From Cellulomonas hominis (GTDB lineage: Bacteria; Actinomycetota; Actinomycetes; Actinomycetales; Cellulomonadaceae): DNA of 64,000 nt. Of the stretch, positions 21,052 through 32,780 are shown one piece after another. A program made the translations under genes and the position numbers. Positions within the stretch are counted from its first letter, which is position 1; every line of letters begins with the position of its first letter. The stretch spans positions 1-64,000 of the forward strand of contig NZ_CABEGA010000018.1 of the NCBI RefSeq assembly GCF_901521055.1. The letters are read 5' to 3'. The notes beneath the pieces were generated by a model, which saw only the letters and a program-made list of their open reading frames with translations, was not told the DNA's origin and searched no databases.

Positions 21052-22101
21052 GTGACCCCGAGCCCCGCCACGCCGACGACGGCCAGCCTCGCCGCCCGGC
21101 GACCCGAGGTGGCACCCGACCGGCTGCTCGCCGAGCGCGTGCCCCCGCGCCACTTCGAGCACGAGTCGTTCGACACGTACCGGCCGGACCCCGGGTTCCC
21201 GAGCCAGCAGGCCGCGGTCACCCGGCTGCGGGAGGTCGCCGCGACGCTCACCGCGCCCTCCGGCGGCGGCCTGCGGTGGTTCCGCCGCAAGCCCGCGGCC
21301 GTGCCGGCGGTCTACCTCGACGGCGGCTTCGGCGTCGGCAAGACCCACCTGCTCGCGTCGCTGGCCAGCGCGGTCGGACCGGACGCGTCGTCGTACGGGA
21401 CGTTCGTGGAGTACACGAACCTGGTCGGCGCCCTGGGGTTCCGGCCGACCGTCGACGCCCTCGCCACGCGCCGCCTGGTGTGCATCGACGAGTTCGAGCT
21501 GGACGACCCGGGCGACACCGTCCTGATGTCCCGGCTGCTGCGCGAGCTCACCGACCGCGGGGTGGCGCTCGCGGCCACGTCGAACACGCTGCCGGAGTCC
21601 CTCGGGGAGGGGCGCTTCGCGGCCGACGACTTCCTGCGCGAGATCCAGGACCTGTCCGACCGGTTCGAGGTGCTGCGCATCGACGGCCACGACTACCGGC
21701 GCCGCGAGACGGTCACGGACGCCCCTGGGCTGGACGACGACGCGGTGCGCGCGGCCGTGGCCGGGGTGCCCGGCGCGACGCTCGACGACTTCGGGGCGCT
21801 GCTGCAGCACCTCGCGACGGTGCACGCGTCCCGGTACGGCGCCCTGCTCGACGGCGTGGACCTCGTCGGGCTCACCGGCGTCGGACCCGTGCCGGACCAG
21901 GACGTCGCGCTGCGGCTGGTCGTGCTGGTCGACCGGCTCTACGACCGCGACGTCCCGGTGCTGCTCGGCGGGGCGGGGGAGTCGGCCCTGTTCACCGAGC
22001 AGATGCTGGCCGGCGGGTACCGGAAGAAGTACTTCCGTGCGCTGTCCCGCCTGGGCGCGCTGGCCGAGCGCGGCCGCGAGGAGGCCGCGGCCCGGGCCTG
22101 A
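21052..22101 (+). CDS. zapE: ZapE/AFG1-type ATPase
   Basis: 349 aa AFG1-like P-loop ATPase. Walker A is GGFGVGKTHLL near residue 90, and Walker B is RRLVCIDEFELDD near residue 143. The sensor region ALAATSNTLPE and the family signature FRALSRLGALAE-like C terminus are present. In E. coli ZapE acts on the Z-ring at late division, and mitochondrial AFG1 handles membrane proteins; the actinobacterial role is not defined. The GTG start has TAGGCT 8 nt upstream with no Shine-Dalgarno. It converges on treZ. Confidence 0.88.
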   Translation: MTPSPATPTTASLAARRPEVAPDRLLAERVPPRHFEHESFDTYRPDPGFPSQQAAVTRLREVAATLTAPSGGGLRWFRRKPAAVPAVYLDGGFGVGKTHLLASLASAVGPDASSYGTFVEYTNLVGALGFRPTVDALATRRLVCIDEFELDDPGDTVLMSRLLRELTDRGVALAATSNTLPESLGEGRFAADDFLREIQDLSDRFEVLRIDGHDYRRRETVTDAPGLDDDAVRAAVAGVPGATLDDFGALLQHLATVHASRYGALLDGVDLVGLTGVGPVPDQDVALRLVVLVDRLYDRDVPVLLGGAGESALFTEQMLAGGYRKKYFRALSRLGALAERGREEAAARA

Positions 22102-22122
22102 CTCGCGGGGTCGGGCCGATCA

Positions 22123-22175
22123 GGCCTGCACCCCTGGCCGGGACCGCGACGGGCGCCGGCCAGAGGGGGCAGGCC
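22123..22175. terminator. Terminator between convergent zapE and treZ
   Basis: GGCCTGC...TGGCCGG (from 22123) pairs with CCGGCCA...GCAGGCC (to 22175) with a small internal asymmetry in the C/G run. It lies just past both stop codons and could act in both directions. Confidence 0.6.
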
Positions 22176-22178
22176 CGA

Positions 22179-24002
22179 TCAGGCCAGCACCGCCACCGAG
22201 CGCGCCGGGAGCGCCACGTGCGTCTCGCCCTCGCCGGGGAGCACCCGGGCCTGGCTCCACGACGCCCGCACCTCCAGCGGCGCGTCGGTGCCCAGCGGGA
22301 CGACCCGCTCCGAGCCGGCCAGGTTCACCACGACGCGCGCGTCGCCGCGGTGCAGCACCAGCCAGTCCTGCCACGCGCCGTCCGCCTCGGCACCGTCGGG
22401 CGCCCACGTCACGTCCGTGGCCCGCCGGTCGCCGGACGCGAGGTCCGGGACCTCCCGGCGCAGGGCGGTCAGCGTCCGGTACCACTCCAGCATCCGGGCG
22501 TGCCCGGGGAGCTCCGGCTCGGTCCAGTCCAGGCGGCTCGCGGTGAACGTGGCGGGGTCCTGCGGGTCGGGGACGTGGAACGTCGCCTCGTCCTCGCCGT
22601 ACATCTCGGCCCAGCCGTGCCCGCCGAACTCCCGGGCCCGCCCCTCGCGCACGGCCTGCGCGAGCTCGGGCTCCGGGTGGTCGGTGACGTACATCCACGG
22701 CGTCCGGGCGCCCCACTCCTCGCCCATGAACAGCATCGGGGTGAACGGCGAGAGCAGCACGAGCGCCGCGGTCGCCGCGAGGCCGCCGTCGTCGAGCGCC
22801 GCGCTGGGCCGGTCGCCGAGCGCCCGGTTGCCGACCTGGTCGTGGTCGGAGCCGAACACGACGAACCGGTGGCCGTCGACCTCCGGCGGGACCGGGCGGC
22901 CCCAGTCCTCGCCGCGGAACGTCGAGTACCCGCCGTCGTGCACGAACACGCCGGTCATCGCCTGCCGGAGCGTGGCGGGGGAGCCGAAGTCCACGTAGTA
23001 CCCGTGCCGCTCGCCCGTGAGCAGGGCGTGCAGGGCGTGGTGCACGTCGTCGGCCCACTGGGCGGTCATGCCCCAGCCGCCCTCGGACGTCGGGGTCACG
23101 CTCTTCGGGTCGTTGAGGTCCACCTCCGCGATCAGCGACAGCGGCCGCCCGACCTGCGCGGCCAGCTCCGCCACCTCGTCCGAGAGCTGCGCCAGGACGT
23201 GGCGCGGGGAGTCGTCGACCAGGGCGTGCACCGCGTCGAGCCGCAGGGCGTCGACGTGGAAGTCCCGCAGCCAGCGCAGGGCGCTGTCGACGATCCACCG
23301 GCGCACGTGCTCCGCGCCGTCGCCGTCGAGGTTGATCGCCGCGCCCCACGGGGTCTGGTGGGCGTCGGTGAAGTACGGGCCGAACTCGCCCAGGTAGTTG
23401 CCGGACGGCCCGAGGTGGTTGTGCACCACGTCGAGGCACACGGCGATGCCGGCGCCGTGCGCGGCGTCGACGAACCGCTGCAGCGCCGCGGGCCCGCCGT
23501 AGGGCTCGTGCACGCCGTACAGGCTGACGCCGTCGTAACCCCAGCCGTGCGTGCCGTTGAACGGCGCGAGGGGCAGCAGCTCGACGACGTCCACGCCCAC
23601 GGACGCCAGGTGGTCCAGGCGCGCGGCGGCCGCGTCGAGCGTGCCCTCGGGCGTGAACGTCCCCACGTGCAGCTCGTAGACGACCGCCCCGCGCACGTCG
23701 CGCCCGGCCCAGCCGCCGTCGGCCCAGTCGTGCCGGGAGGCGTCGAAGACGCGGCTGGGTCCGTGCACGCCCGCGGGCTGCCACGGACCGCGCGGGTCGG
23801 GGCGCGGGTCGCCGCCGTCCAGCACGAACGCGTAGTCCGTGCCGTGCGGCAGGTCGCGGTCCGGGACCCACCAGCCGTCACCGGCGGCCCGCAGCGGGAC
23901 CGTCTCGGCGCCGGCGTCGTCCGCCGCCGGCAGGTGCAGCGCCACGGTGCGCGCCTGCGGCGCCCAGACCTCGCCGGGCCGGCGCTCGGGTGCCTGCGTC
24001 AT
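22179..24002 (-). CDS. treZ: Malto-oligosyltrehalose trehalohydrolase
   Basis: 607 aa GH13 enzyme that releases trehalose from maltooligosyl trehalose. An N-terminal carbohydrate-binding beta-domain (~1-95) precedes the TIM barrel. The first conserved region is CLDVVHNHLG. The nucleophile lies in VDALRLDAVHAL, the acid-base Glu in LIAEVDLND, and the third Asp in FGSDHDQVGNR. The ATG overlaps the treY TGA by 4 bp (ATGA), so it is the last gene of the coupled glgX-treY-treZ operon. Confidence 0.96.
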   Translation of the reverse strand: MTQAPERRPGEVWAPQARTVALHLPAADDAGAETVPLRAAGDGWWVPDRDLPHGTDYAFVLDGGDPRPDPRGPWQPAGVHGPSRVFDASRHDWADGGWAGRDVRGAVVYELHVGTFTPEGTLDAAAARLDHLASVGVDVVELLPLAPFNGTHGWGYDGVSLYGVHEPYGGPAALQRFVDAAHGAGIAVCLDVVHNHLGPSGNYLGEFGPYFTDAHQTPWGAAINLDGDGAEHVRRWIVDSALRWLRDFHVDALRLDAVHALVDDSPRHVLAQLSDEVAELAAQVGRPLSLIAEVDLNDPKSVTPTSEGGWGMTAQWADDVHHALHALLTGERHGYYVDFGSPATLRQAMTGVFVHDGGYSTFRGEDWGRPVPPEVDGHRFVVFGSDHDQVGNRALGDRPSAALDDGGLAATAALVLLSPFTPMLFMGEEWGARTPWMYVTDHPEPELAQAVREGRAREFGGHGWAEMYGEDEATFHVPDPQDPATFTASRLDWTEPELPGHARMLEWYRTLTALRREVPDLASGDRRATDVTWAPDGAEADGAWQDWLVLHRGDARVVVNLAGSERVVPLGTDAPLEVRASWSQARVLPGEGETHVALPARSVAVLA

Positions 24003-26526
24003 GCGTCCGTCCTCCTCACCAGCAGCGCCACGGGCAGGCGGTCGAGCAGCGCCGCCAGCGGCTGCACCCCGCCGTCCACGCGCCGGTCCGCCAGCACGTC
24101 GTGCCACTCGCCCTCGGGGAGGGCCACCGTGTGGTCCGCCCAGCCGCCGAGCCGGTCGACCATCGCCGCGAGCCGCGTCGCGACCACCGCGACCCGCGGC
24201 TCCCCGTCCGCGGTCCGGGCGTACGTCAGGACGTGGCCCGACGAGTGCGCCAGCGGGACGATGCCCGCCCCCGGCCCGACGAAGGCCTCCGGCAGGTCCC
24301 GTCGCAGCCGCAGGGCCCGAGACGTGACCAGCAGCTTCTCGTCGGCCAGGTCCCGCGGCCCCGCGCCCTCGTCGAGCCGGGCGAGCCGGGCGGCCAGCGC
24401 GTCGGCGTCGACGGGTCGGCGGTTGTCCGGGTCCACGAGCGCCACGGCGGGCACCTCGGTGCCCTGGTAGACGTCCGCGATGCCGGGCAGCGTCAGCTGC
24501 ACGAGCTTCTGGCCGAGCGTGGCGGCGCGGACGGCGTCGCGGGTGCGGTGCTCCCACTCGCCGAACAGCTCCGCCACGCGCTCGTCCCGCAGCGCCTGCG
24601 TCGCGGCGTCCAGCACGGCGCGCTCGTACGCCTCGTCCGGTGCGGTCCACGACGTGTGGTCCTTCGCCTCGCGGACGGCCTTGGTCAGGTACTCCGTGAG
24701 CCGGTCGACGGAGATCGGGCCGTCGGCGGTCCACGTGCCGGCGAGGGTCTGCCACAGCAGGTTCTCGGTCCGGCCGTCGAGCAGCGTGCTGCGGAACGAC
24801 GCCGACGCCGCGCGCAGGCGCCCGACGAGCTCCGCCCACTCGACCGGCAGCTCGGACAGCACGCCGAGCCGGGCCCGGACGTCCTCGCTGCGCTTGGTGT
24901 CGTGAGTCGACAGGGTCGTCATGCCCAGCGGCGTCTGCTGCTGCGCCCGGGACGCCCACGCGAGCAGCTCGGTGGGCGACAGGGCGAACCGCCCCGGCTC
25001 GCCGCCGACCTCGGTGAGGGCGACCAGGTGCGTCCACCGGTAGAACGCGGTGTCCTCGACGCCCTTGGCCATCACCGCGCCGCAGGTCTGCTGGAACCGC
25101 ACGACCAGCTCGTCGCGTCGCGCGTCGCGCGTGCGGCCGGCGCTGCCGACCTCGCGGCCCAGCAGCAGGTCGACGAGCACGTCCATCGTCTCGGCGCGCT
25201 CCGGCGTCAGGCGCTCCCGGGCGATCCGGGCGGCGGAATCCAGGGCGTCGATGTCGGTGGGGTGCGGGGTGTGGCCGGGCGCCACGTAGGCGCGGTACCG
25301 GTCCATCGCGACCAGCAGCTCGACCAGGCAGTCGTGCAGCGAGCGCCACGTGTGGTCCCGCAGCCGCAGGTCGTCGCGGCACACCGCGGCGGCGAGCTCG
25401 GTCAGGCGGTAGACCTCGGCGTACAGCGCGCGGTCGACGATCTCCCGCTTGGCCTGGTCGATCAGCTCGGGCAGCGCGTCGGAGGACTCGCCCGTCAGCC
25501 GGTGCATGAGGGCGCCGAGCAGCGAGCCGCCGCCCGGGTCGACGAACGCCTGCTGGATCCGCCACAGGGCCTCGTAGCCGGTGGTGCCGGCGGTGTCCCA
25601 GTCGGCGGGCAGCTCCTCCTCGCCCTGCAGGATCTTCTCGACGACCACCCAGGCGCCGCCCGACTGCTCGCGCAGCCGCTCGAGGTAGCCGCCCGGGTCG
25701 GCGAGGCCGTCCGGGTGGTCGATGCGCAGGCCGTCGATGACCCCCTCGTCGAGCAGGCGCAGCACCAGGGCGTGCGTCGCGTCGAAGACAGCGGGGTCCT
25801 CGACCCGGATCGCGGCGAGCGTCCCGACGTCGAAGAACCGCCGGTAGTTCAGCTCCTCGTCGGCGACCCGCCAGTACGCGAGGCGGTAGTGCTGGCGCTC
25901 CAGCAGCTCCGCCATCGGCAGGGCCTCCGTGCCCGGCCGGACCGGGAAGGTGTGGTCGTAGTAGCGGATGACGGGCTGCGGCTCGTCGCCCTGGCCGGGC
26001 ACGACCTCGTGCTCGAGGTGCAGCTCGCCCGACGCGAGCACCGTGCCGATGCGGTCGCCCAGGACGGGCATGAGCACGTCGCCCTGGCCCGCGGACCAAT
26101 CGACGTCGAACCAGCCGGCGTACGGCGACTCGGGACCCTCGGCGAGCACGGACCACAGGGCCTTGTTGTGCCACACCGGGGTGGGGACGGCCATGTGGTT
26201 CGGCACGATGTCGAGCACCAGCCCGAGCCCCGCGGCGTGGGCGCGGTCGGCGAGCCGGCGCAGGGCCGGCTCGCCGCCGATGACGGGGGAGACCTCGTCG
26301 TGGTCGACGACGTCGTACCCGTGGGTCGAGCCCGGCGCCGCGGTGAGGATCGGCGACAGGTACACGTGCGTGACGCCGAGGTCCGCGAGGTACGGCACCC
26401 GCTCCGCGACGTCGTCCAGCGTCAGGTCCGCGCCGAGCTGCACGCGGTAGGTGGACGTCGGGACCGGGCGGCCGGGGGCGGGCAGGCGTCGGGTCGGGGT
26501 GCGCGGCTCCTGTCCGCGCTCGACGC

Positions 26527-26530
<4 letters not shown>
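23999..26530 (-). CDS. treY: Malto-oligosyltrehalose synthase
   Basis: 843 aa GH13 enzyme. It turns the reducing-end alpha-1,4 bond of a glucan chain into the alpha,alpha-1,1 bond that TreZ then cuts. It begins with the family STYRVQL strand. The barrel motifs are LVLDIVPNHMA, GLRIDHPDGLADP (nucleophile), VVVEKILQGEE (acid-base Glu) and TTLSTHDTKRSEDVRAR. The GTG 26530 overlaps the glgX stop by 4 bp (GTGA), and the gene end overlaps treZ by 4 bp. Translational coupling suggests equimolar synthesis. Confidence 0.96.
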
Positions 26531-28758
<2,228 letters not shown>

Positions 28759-29032
28759 GCGCGTCAGTCCTCCGCAGGGCCGTTGGTGCTCGGGCACGAC
28801 GTGCCCATGGCACAGCGTGCCAGTGGACACCCCAGGTCCGCAGGACGAACGGAGCGCCTGGGGACGACACAGGGGCGACGCGAGGACGACAGGGGGACGG
28901 CACAGCGCGCGTCGCGTCGGCGGGCGCGAGGCCCGCGGGGGAGCCCGCGCGGGCCCCGGAAACGCATGGTTCACCCCTGCTGCGCCCCTCGTTCACCCCG
29001 TCGGACTATCGCATAACGGGCAAATCGGACGC
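28759..29032. other. Intergenic region between divergent glgX and a small gene
   Basis: 274 bp with no convincing gene. It should contain the glgX operon promoter on the left and the small-gene promoter on the right; TATCGC and CATAAC lie at about 29007-29016 ahead of the small gene. No palindromic operator was evident by eye. Confidence 0.5.
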
Positions 29033-29254
29033 ATGCTCGACGGTATGGCAGAGGACGACGAGGCGCGGGTGGTCATCACCAACGCAGACATCGCGGCGGC
29101 GAAGCGCGACTGGCAGCTCGCGCGCACCCGCGGTGACCTGCCCGATCGCGTCGACGCCGCGTACGACCTCTACCGCCGCCTCGTGTCCGCCCAGGCCCAG
29201 CAGATCGCCGACACCTTCCGCCAGACCGGGGCCCTGCGCACCGACCAGGGCTGA
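29033..29254 (+). CDS. Small conserved-looking protein, 69-73 aa
   Basis: 73 aa from ATG 29033, or 69 from ATG 29045. It is charged and helical (IAAAKRDWQLARTRGDLPDR, DAAYDLYRRLVSAQAQQIAD), with no signal peptide or membrane segment. The pattern looks like a genuine soluble helical protein, and codon use matches the neighbours. I do not recognise a named family. It is divergent from glgX and convergent with the nicotinamidase. Confidence 0.7.
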   Translation: MLDGMAEDDEARVVITNADIAAAKRDWQLARTRGDLPDRVDAAYDLYRRLVSAQAQQIADTFRQTGALRTDQG

Positions 29255-29317
29255 GCGCTCCCGCCCGCCGCGCCAGTGGGCCCGTCCCCGCGCCAGGACG
29301 CGCCCCCGACGCCCCGC

Positions 29318-29950
29318 CTACCGCGCGTCCGACGTCGTGAGCGTCACACCCCGCGCCGCCAGCGCGGTGAGCGCGTCGATGGTCGTGCGCACCCCCACGC
29401 CCGCGGTGAGGTCCGTCAGGACGCGGACGTCGAACCCGGCCGCCAGCGCGTCGAGCGCCGTCGCGGTGACGCAGTGGTCGGTCGCGAGGCCGACGACGTC
29501 GACCCCGTCGACCCCGTGCGCGCGCAGCGTGTCCGCGAGACCGGCCGGGGCCGCGCTCCCGGGTGCGTCGGCGCCGGCCTCGCCCGCCGCGGGCACCACG
29601 CCGCCCTCGAACCCCGAGTAGTCCTGCCGGCCCTGGCCCTTGCGCACGTGCACGGTCCCGGCGGGCAGCCGCAGCGCGGGGTGGTAGGCGGCGCCGGCGG
29701 TGCCGCGGACGCAGTGCTCGGGCCACGTGGCGACGTAGTCGGGGTCGGCGCCCACCGCGAAGTGGCCGGCGTTGTCGTCCGGGAGCGGCTCGTGCCAGTC
29801 GGCGGTCGCGACCACGACGCCGTAGCCGTCCGCGGCCCGGTCCAGCAGCGCGCTCACCTGCTCCGCCACGCGCGCGCCGCCGGCGACGGCCAGCGCACCG
29901 CCCTCGCAGAAGTCGTTCTGCACGTCCACCACGATCAGAGCCCGGCCCAC
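29318..29950 (-). CDS. Isochorismatase-fold nicotinamidase-like protein
   Basis: 210 aa. The catalytic triad of nicotinamidases is visible: Asp in IVVDVQNDF, Lys in VHVRKGQG and Cys in ATDHCV, and metal ligands are suggested by ADWHEPLPDDNAGHF. It probably hydrolyses nicotinamide to nicotinate for NAD salvage (PncA type). GTG 29950 has GGAGG 5 nt ahead, which decides it over GTG 29962. The PrmC-like gene lies upstream on the same strand with a 52-bp gap, so they may be cotranscribed. Confidence 0.88.
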   Translation of the reverse strand: MGRALIVVDVQNDFCEGGALAVAGGARVAEQVSALLDRAADGYGVVVATADWHEPLPDDNAGHFAVGADPDYVATWPEHCVRGTAGAAYHPALRLPAGTVHVRKGQGRQDYSGFEGGVVPAAGEAGADAPGSAAPAGLADTLRAHGVDGVDVVGLATDHCVTATALDALAAGFDVRVLTDLTAGVGVRTTIDALTALAARGVTLTTSDAR

Positions 29951-30002
29951 CGTGACCTCCACCTCGCCCGGACCCGCCCGCTGCGCGCCCGACGGGTCCA
30001 CT

Positions 30003-30800
30003 CTACGAAGCGGCGTCCCGCCGCCGGGCGACCACCACGGTGCCGTCCAGGTCGTCGTCGTGCACGACCCGCACCACCATGCCCTGCCCCTCGCAGGCCG
30101 CCGCGGTCGTCCCGGCCTGGCGGACGCTCGTCTCGATCAGCAGGTGGCCGCCGGGCCGGAGCCAGCGGGGCGCGAGGGCCGCGATCCTGCGGTGCAGGTC
30201 GACGCCGTCCGCCCCGCCGTCGAGCGCCGTGCGGGGCTCGTGGTCCCGCGCCTCCGTCGGCATGTGCGCGATCTCGGCGGTCGGCACGTAGGGCGCGTTG
30301 GCGACCAGCACGTCCACCTGCCCGGCGAGCGCCCCGGGCAGCGGGGCGTCGAGGTCGCCCTGCAGGACCTCGCCGCGTCCCCCGAGGTTCACCCGGGCGC
30401 ACGCGACGGCCGCGGGGTCCAGGTCCGCCGCCCACAGCCGCGTCCCGGGTCGCTCGGTCACCAGCGCCAGGCCGACCGCGCCGCTGCCGCAGCAGAGGTC
30501 CACGACCGTCCCGCCGGCGGGCAGCACCCCGAGCGCCTCCCGCACGAGCAGCGCGGTGCGGGCGCGCGGGACGAACACGCCGGGAGCGACGGCGACCCGC
30601 AGCCCGCGGAACTCCGCCCAGCCGACGACCTGCTCCAGGGGCTCGCCGGCGACGCGCCGGGCCGTCATCCGCTCCAGGGCCCCGGGGTCGGCGGCCTCGG
30701 CGGCGAGCAGGGCGGCCTCGTCCTCGGCGAACACGCACCCGGCGGTGCGCAGCCGGGCGACCAGGGCGTCGAGGGCGGCCGGGGGCAGGGGGAGCGGCAC
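30003..30800 (-). CDS. PrmC/HemK-like N5-glutamine methyltransferase homologue
   Basis: 265 aa class I SAM methyltransferase. SAM motif I is VVDLCCGSGAVGLAL, and the catalytic NPPY motif of true PrmC is replaced by NAPY (LVANAPYVP). That change marks the separate actinobacterial group annotated as putative protein N5-glutamine methyltransferase. A short N-terminal helical domain precedes it. Its substrate is unknown. GTG 30800 has TAGATT (plus-strand 30808-30813) 7 nt upstream and no Shine-Dalgarno, so probably leaderless. Confidence 0.82.
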   Translation of the reverse strand: MPLPLPPAALDALVARLRTAGCVFAEDEAALLAAEAADPGALERMTARRVAGEPLEQVVGWAEFRGLRVAVAPGVFVPRARTALLVREALGVLPAGGTVVDLCCGSGAVGLALVTERPGTRLWAADLDPAAVACARVNLGGRGEVLQGDLDAPLPGALAGQVDVLVANAPYVPTAEIAHMPTEARDHEPRTALDGGADGVDLHRRIAALAPRWLRPGGHLLIETSVRQAGTTAAACEGQGMVVRVVHDDDLDGTVVVARRRDAAS

Positions 30801-30901
30801 GCAGCGCAATCTACGCCGCGACCCGCGGCTCAGGAGGGCGCGTCCCCGGCCGATGAGCAGGCAGAACAGCGCCGCACCCACCGCCAGAAGGGAAGTCCGC
30901 C

Positions 30902-31915
30902 GTGCCGGAACGGGTCGTGCGGTTGGCCGAGGAGGTCGGCCGGGTCACGGGGGAGAAGCTGCACGGCATCGAGCAGGTCGCCCGCAGCACCAAGATGCTC
31001 GCGCTGAACGCGCTGATCGAGTCGGCACGCGCGGGAGACCAGGGCGCCGGGTTCGCGGTGGTCGCGCGCGAGGTCAGCGAGGTGGCGGACCGCGCCCGGC
31101 TGCTGTCCGAGGAGCTGTCGTCCGAGCTCGGCCCGCGGATCGAGGAGCTGACGGCACTCGGGCACCAGCTGGTCGGGCGCGTCCGCGGGCAGCGCCTCGC
31201 GGACCTCGCGCTCAACGTCATCGAGCTCATGGACCGGAACCTCTACGAGCGCTCCTGCGACGTCCGGTGGTGGGCGACCGACGCCGCCCTGGTCGACGCC
31301 CTGACGACGGGCGACCCCGCGGCGGCGCGGCACGCGGGTGACCGGCTCGCGGTGATCCTGCGCAGCTACACCGTCTACCTGGACCTCTGGCTCGCCGACG
31401 CGTCCGGCCGGGTGGTCGCCCGCGCGGCGGCGGATCGCGGCGGTGCGGGCGTGGTCGGCTCCGACGTGTCCGACCGGCCGTGGTTCCGCGCGGCGATGGG
31501 GACCCGCACCGGCGACGACTACGCCGCGCTCGACGTGGCGCGCGACCCGGCGCTGGGCGCGCTGACCGCGACGTACGCGACGGCGGTCCGCGAGGGTGGC
31601 CGCGCCGACGGCCGGCCCGTGGGGGCGCTCGGCGTGTTCTTCGACTGGGAGCGTCAGGCGCAGGCGATCGTCGACGGCGTGCGGCTGGCCCCCGGGGAGC
31701 GGGAGGCGACGCGCGTGCTGATCCTCGACCGCACCGGGCTCGTGCTCGCCGCCTCCGACCGTTCCGGCGTGCTGAGCGAGCGCGTGGCGCTCCGCACGGG
31801 GGACCGGGCGGCCGGCTCGTACACCGACGAGGACGCGACCGTCGGGTTCGCCGCCACACCGGGGTACGAGACGTACGAGGGGCTCGGCTGGTACGGGGCG
31901 CTCGTGCAGCGCTGA
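30902..31915 (+). CDS. Soluble MCP-tip / Cache sensor protein
   Basis: 337 aa with no membrane segment. Residues ~25-65 match the hairpin tip of methyl-accepting chemotaxis proteins (MLALNALIESARAGDQGAGF, VVAREVSEVAD). From about residue 110 a Cache-like sensor domain follows (WLADASGRVVARAAA, DVSDRPWFRAAMG, LILDRTGLVLAASD). In usual chemoreceptors the sensor is N-terminal and outside the membrane; here the order is reversed and the protein is cytoplasmic. No che genes are in the window. Start GTG 30902 has GAAGGGAAG upstream. Confidence 0.72.
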   Translation: MPERVVRLAEEVGRVTGEKLHGIEQVARSTKMLALNALIESARAGDQGAGFAVVAREVSEVADRARLLSEELSSELGPRIEELTALGHQLVGRVRGQRLADLALNVIELMDRNLYERSCDVRWWATDAALVDALTTGDPAAARHAGDRLAVILRSYTVYLDLWLADASGRVVARAAADRGGAGVVGSDVSDRPWFRAAMGTRTGDDYAALDVARDPALGALTATYATAVREGGRADGRPVGALGVFFDWERQAQAIVDGVRLAPGEREATRVLILDRTGLVLAASDRSGVLSERVALRTGDRAAGSYTDEDATVGFAATPGYETYEGLGWYGALVQR

Positions 31916-32192
31916 CCCGCCGGGGCCGCTGAGGAACCGGTGCGGGGACGGCGACGGGACGGTGCCGAACGGTAGCCGGACGGTGCGGCGGGGACGGTGC
32001 GGCACGGGTGCCGCCCCGACCCTGCCTGCCCGACGGACCCCTCCCGGCCGGCGGGCCAGCCCAGCCCAGCACACCGCAGCGGCCGCGAGGCCCGGCTGAG
32101 TGGCGCAGGGGGTCGATCTGAGTGCTGCTGCGGCGTCGGTTGAGTGGTCCGCTGCAGGTGCAGGGTGGGCCGGCCGGTAGCCTGGTCGCGCG

Positions 32193-32266
32193 GCCCCGAT
32201 AGCCCAACCGGCAGAGGCGTTCGGCTCAAACCCGATCCAGTGTGGGTTCGAATCCCACTCGGGGCA
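32193..32266 (+). tRNA. tRNA with anticodon CAA (Leu-type), short variable loop
   Basis: The acceptor stem GCCCCGA pairs with TCGGGGC, discriminator A. D arm is 3 bp (GCC/GGC). The anticodon loop CTCAAAC gives CAA in a stem with one T.T mismatch at its top. T arm GTGGG-TTCGAAT-CCCAC is canonical. CCA is not encoded. The anticodon reads TTG (Leu), and A73 and the 3-bp D stem fit Leu, but the variable region is only 5 nt, not the long arm of bacterial tRNA-Leu. A -10-like TAGCCT lies at 32178-32183. It marks the left edge of an accessory island. Confidence 0.85.
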
Positions 32267-32780
32267 CCCGCGAAAGGTTGGACGTTTGCGGGCCTTGGGG
32301 TTGGACGATTCCCGAGGCCCGATGACCTGTAGGGACAGGTACGGGAAGGTGCCGCCGCCCTGCAATGTCGGGGTCCCGGCTGTGCGCTGTGACTCGCTGG
32401 CAGCCTCAGCTCGCCCACACGCGAGCACGCCCCGCCCTCGCACTTCCGGCTTCCGTTCGGGCGCCGCTGGGCGCGCGCCGGGCAAAGCAGGCGCGACGAC
32501 GCACAACGGGTCCGCGAGCGTGCGGCTACAGCGCGGCGCTCGGCTGGGCCGCTGACGTCGACGTCTAGCGGGCCTCTGGGGGCAGCTTGGTGGTCGCGGT
32601 GGCCCCGAGGACCAGGACGCTGATGAGTAACGAACGATTGTGAGATAGGCGTCGCACGCGCGGGCGCGCTCGCCGTGGATGGGCCGCAGCCCACCCCAGC
32701 GCTTGGGATTGCACGCCCAAGTGGCGCCTCAGTCATCCGACGTGGTGGCCCGATGGAACCAGCCTCGATACCATCTCAAG
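32267..32780. other. Non-coding stretch at the island edge
   Basis: 514 bp after the tRNA. Open frames here have no Shine-Dalgarno, no recognisable domain and low-complexity translations, so I call no gene. A CTTGGG/CCCAAG inverted repeat is near 32703-32723, and TACCAT at 32769-32774 is the likely -10 of the PIN gene. No integrase remnant was recognised. Confidence 0.5.

Noticed and set aside
20343-24470. 1375-codon open frame on the plus strand across the RibD-C reductase, zapE and treZ
   Set aside because: Low-complexity translation that crosses well-identified genes on both strands.
32286-32555. 89-codon open frame after the tRNA
   Set aside because: Starts 20 bp from the tRNA, no ribosome site, and low-complexity Arg/Ala/Ser-rich sequence.
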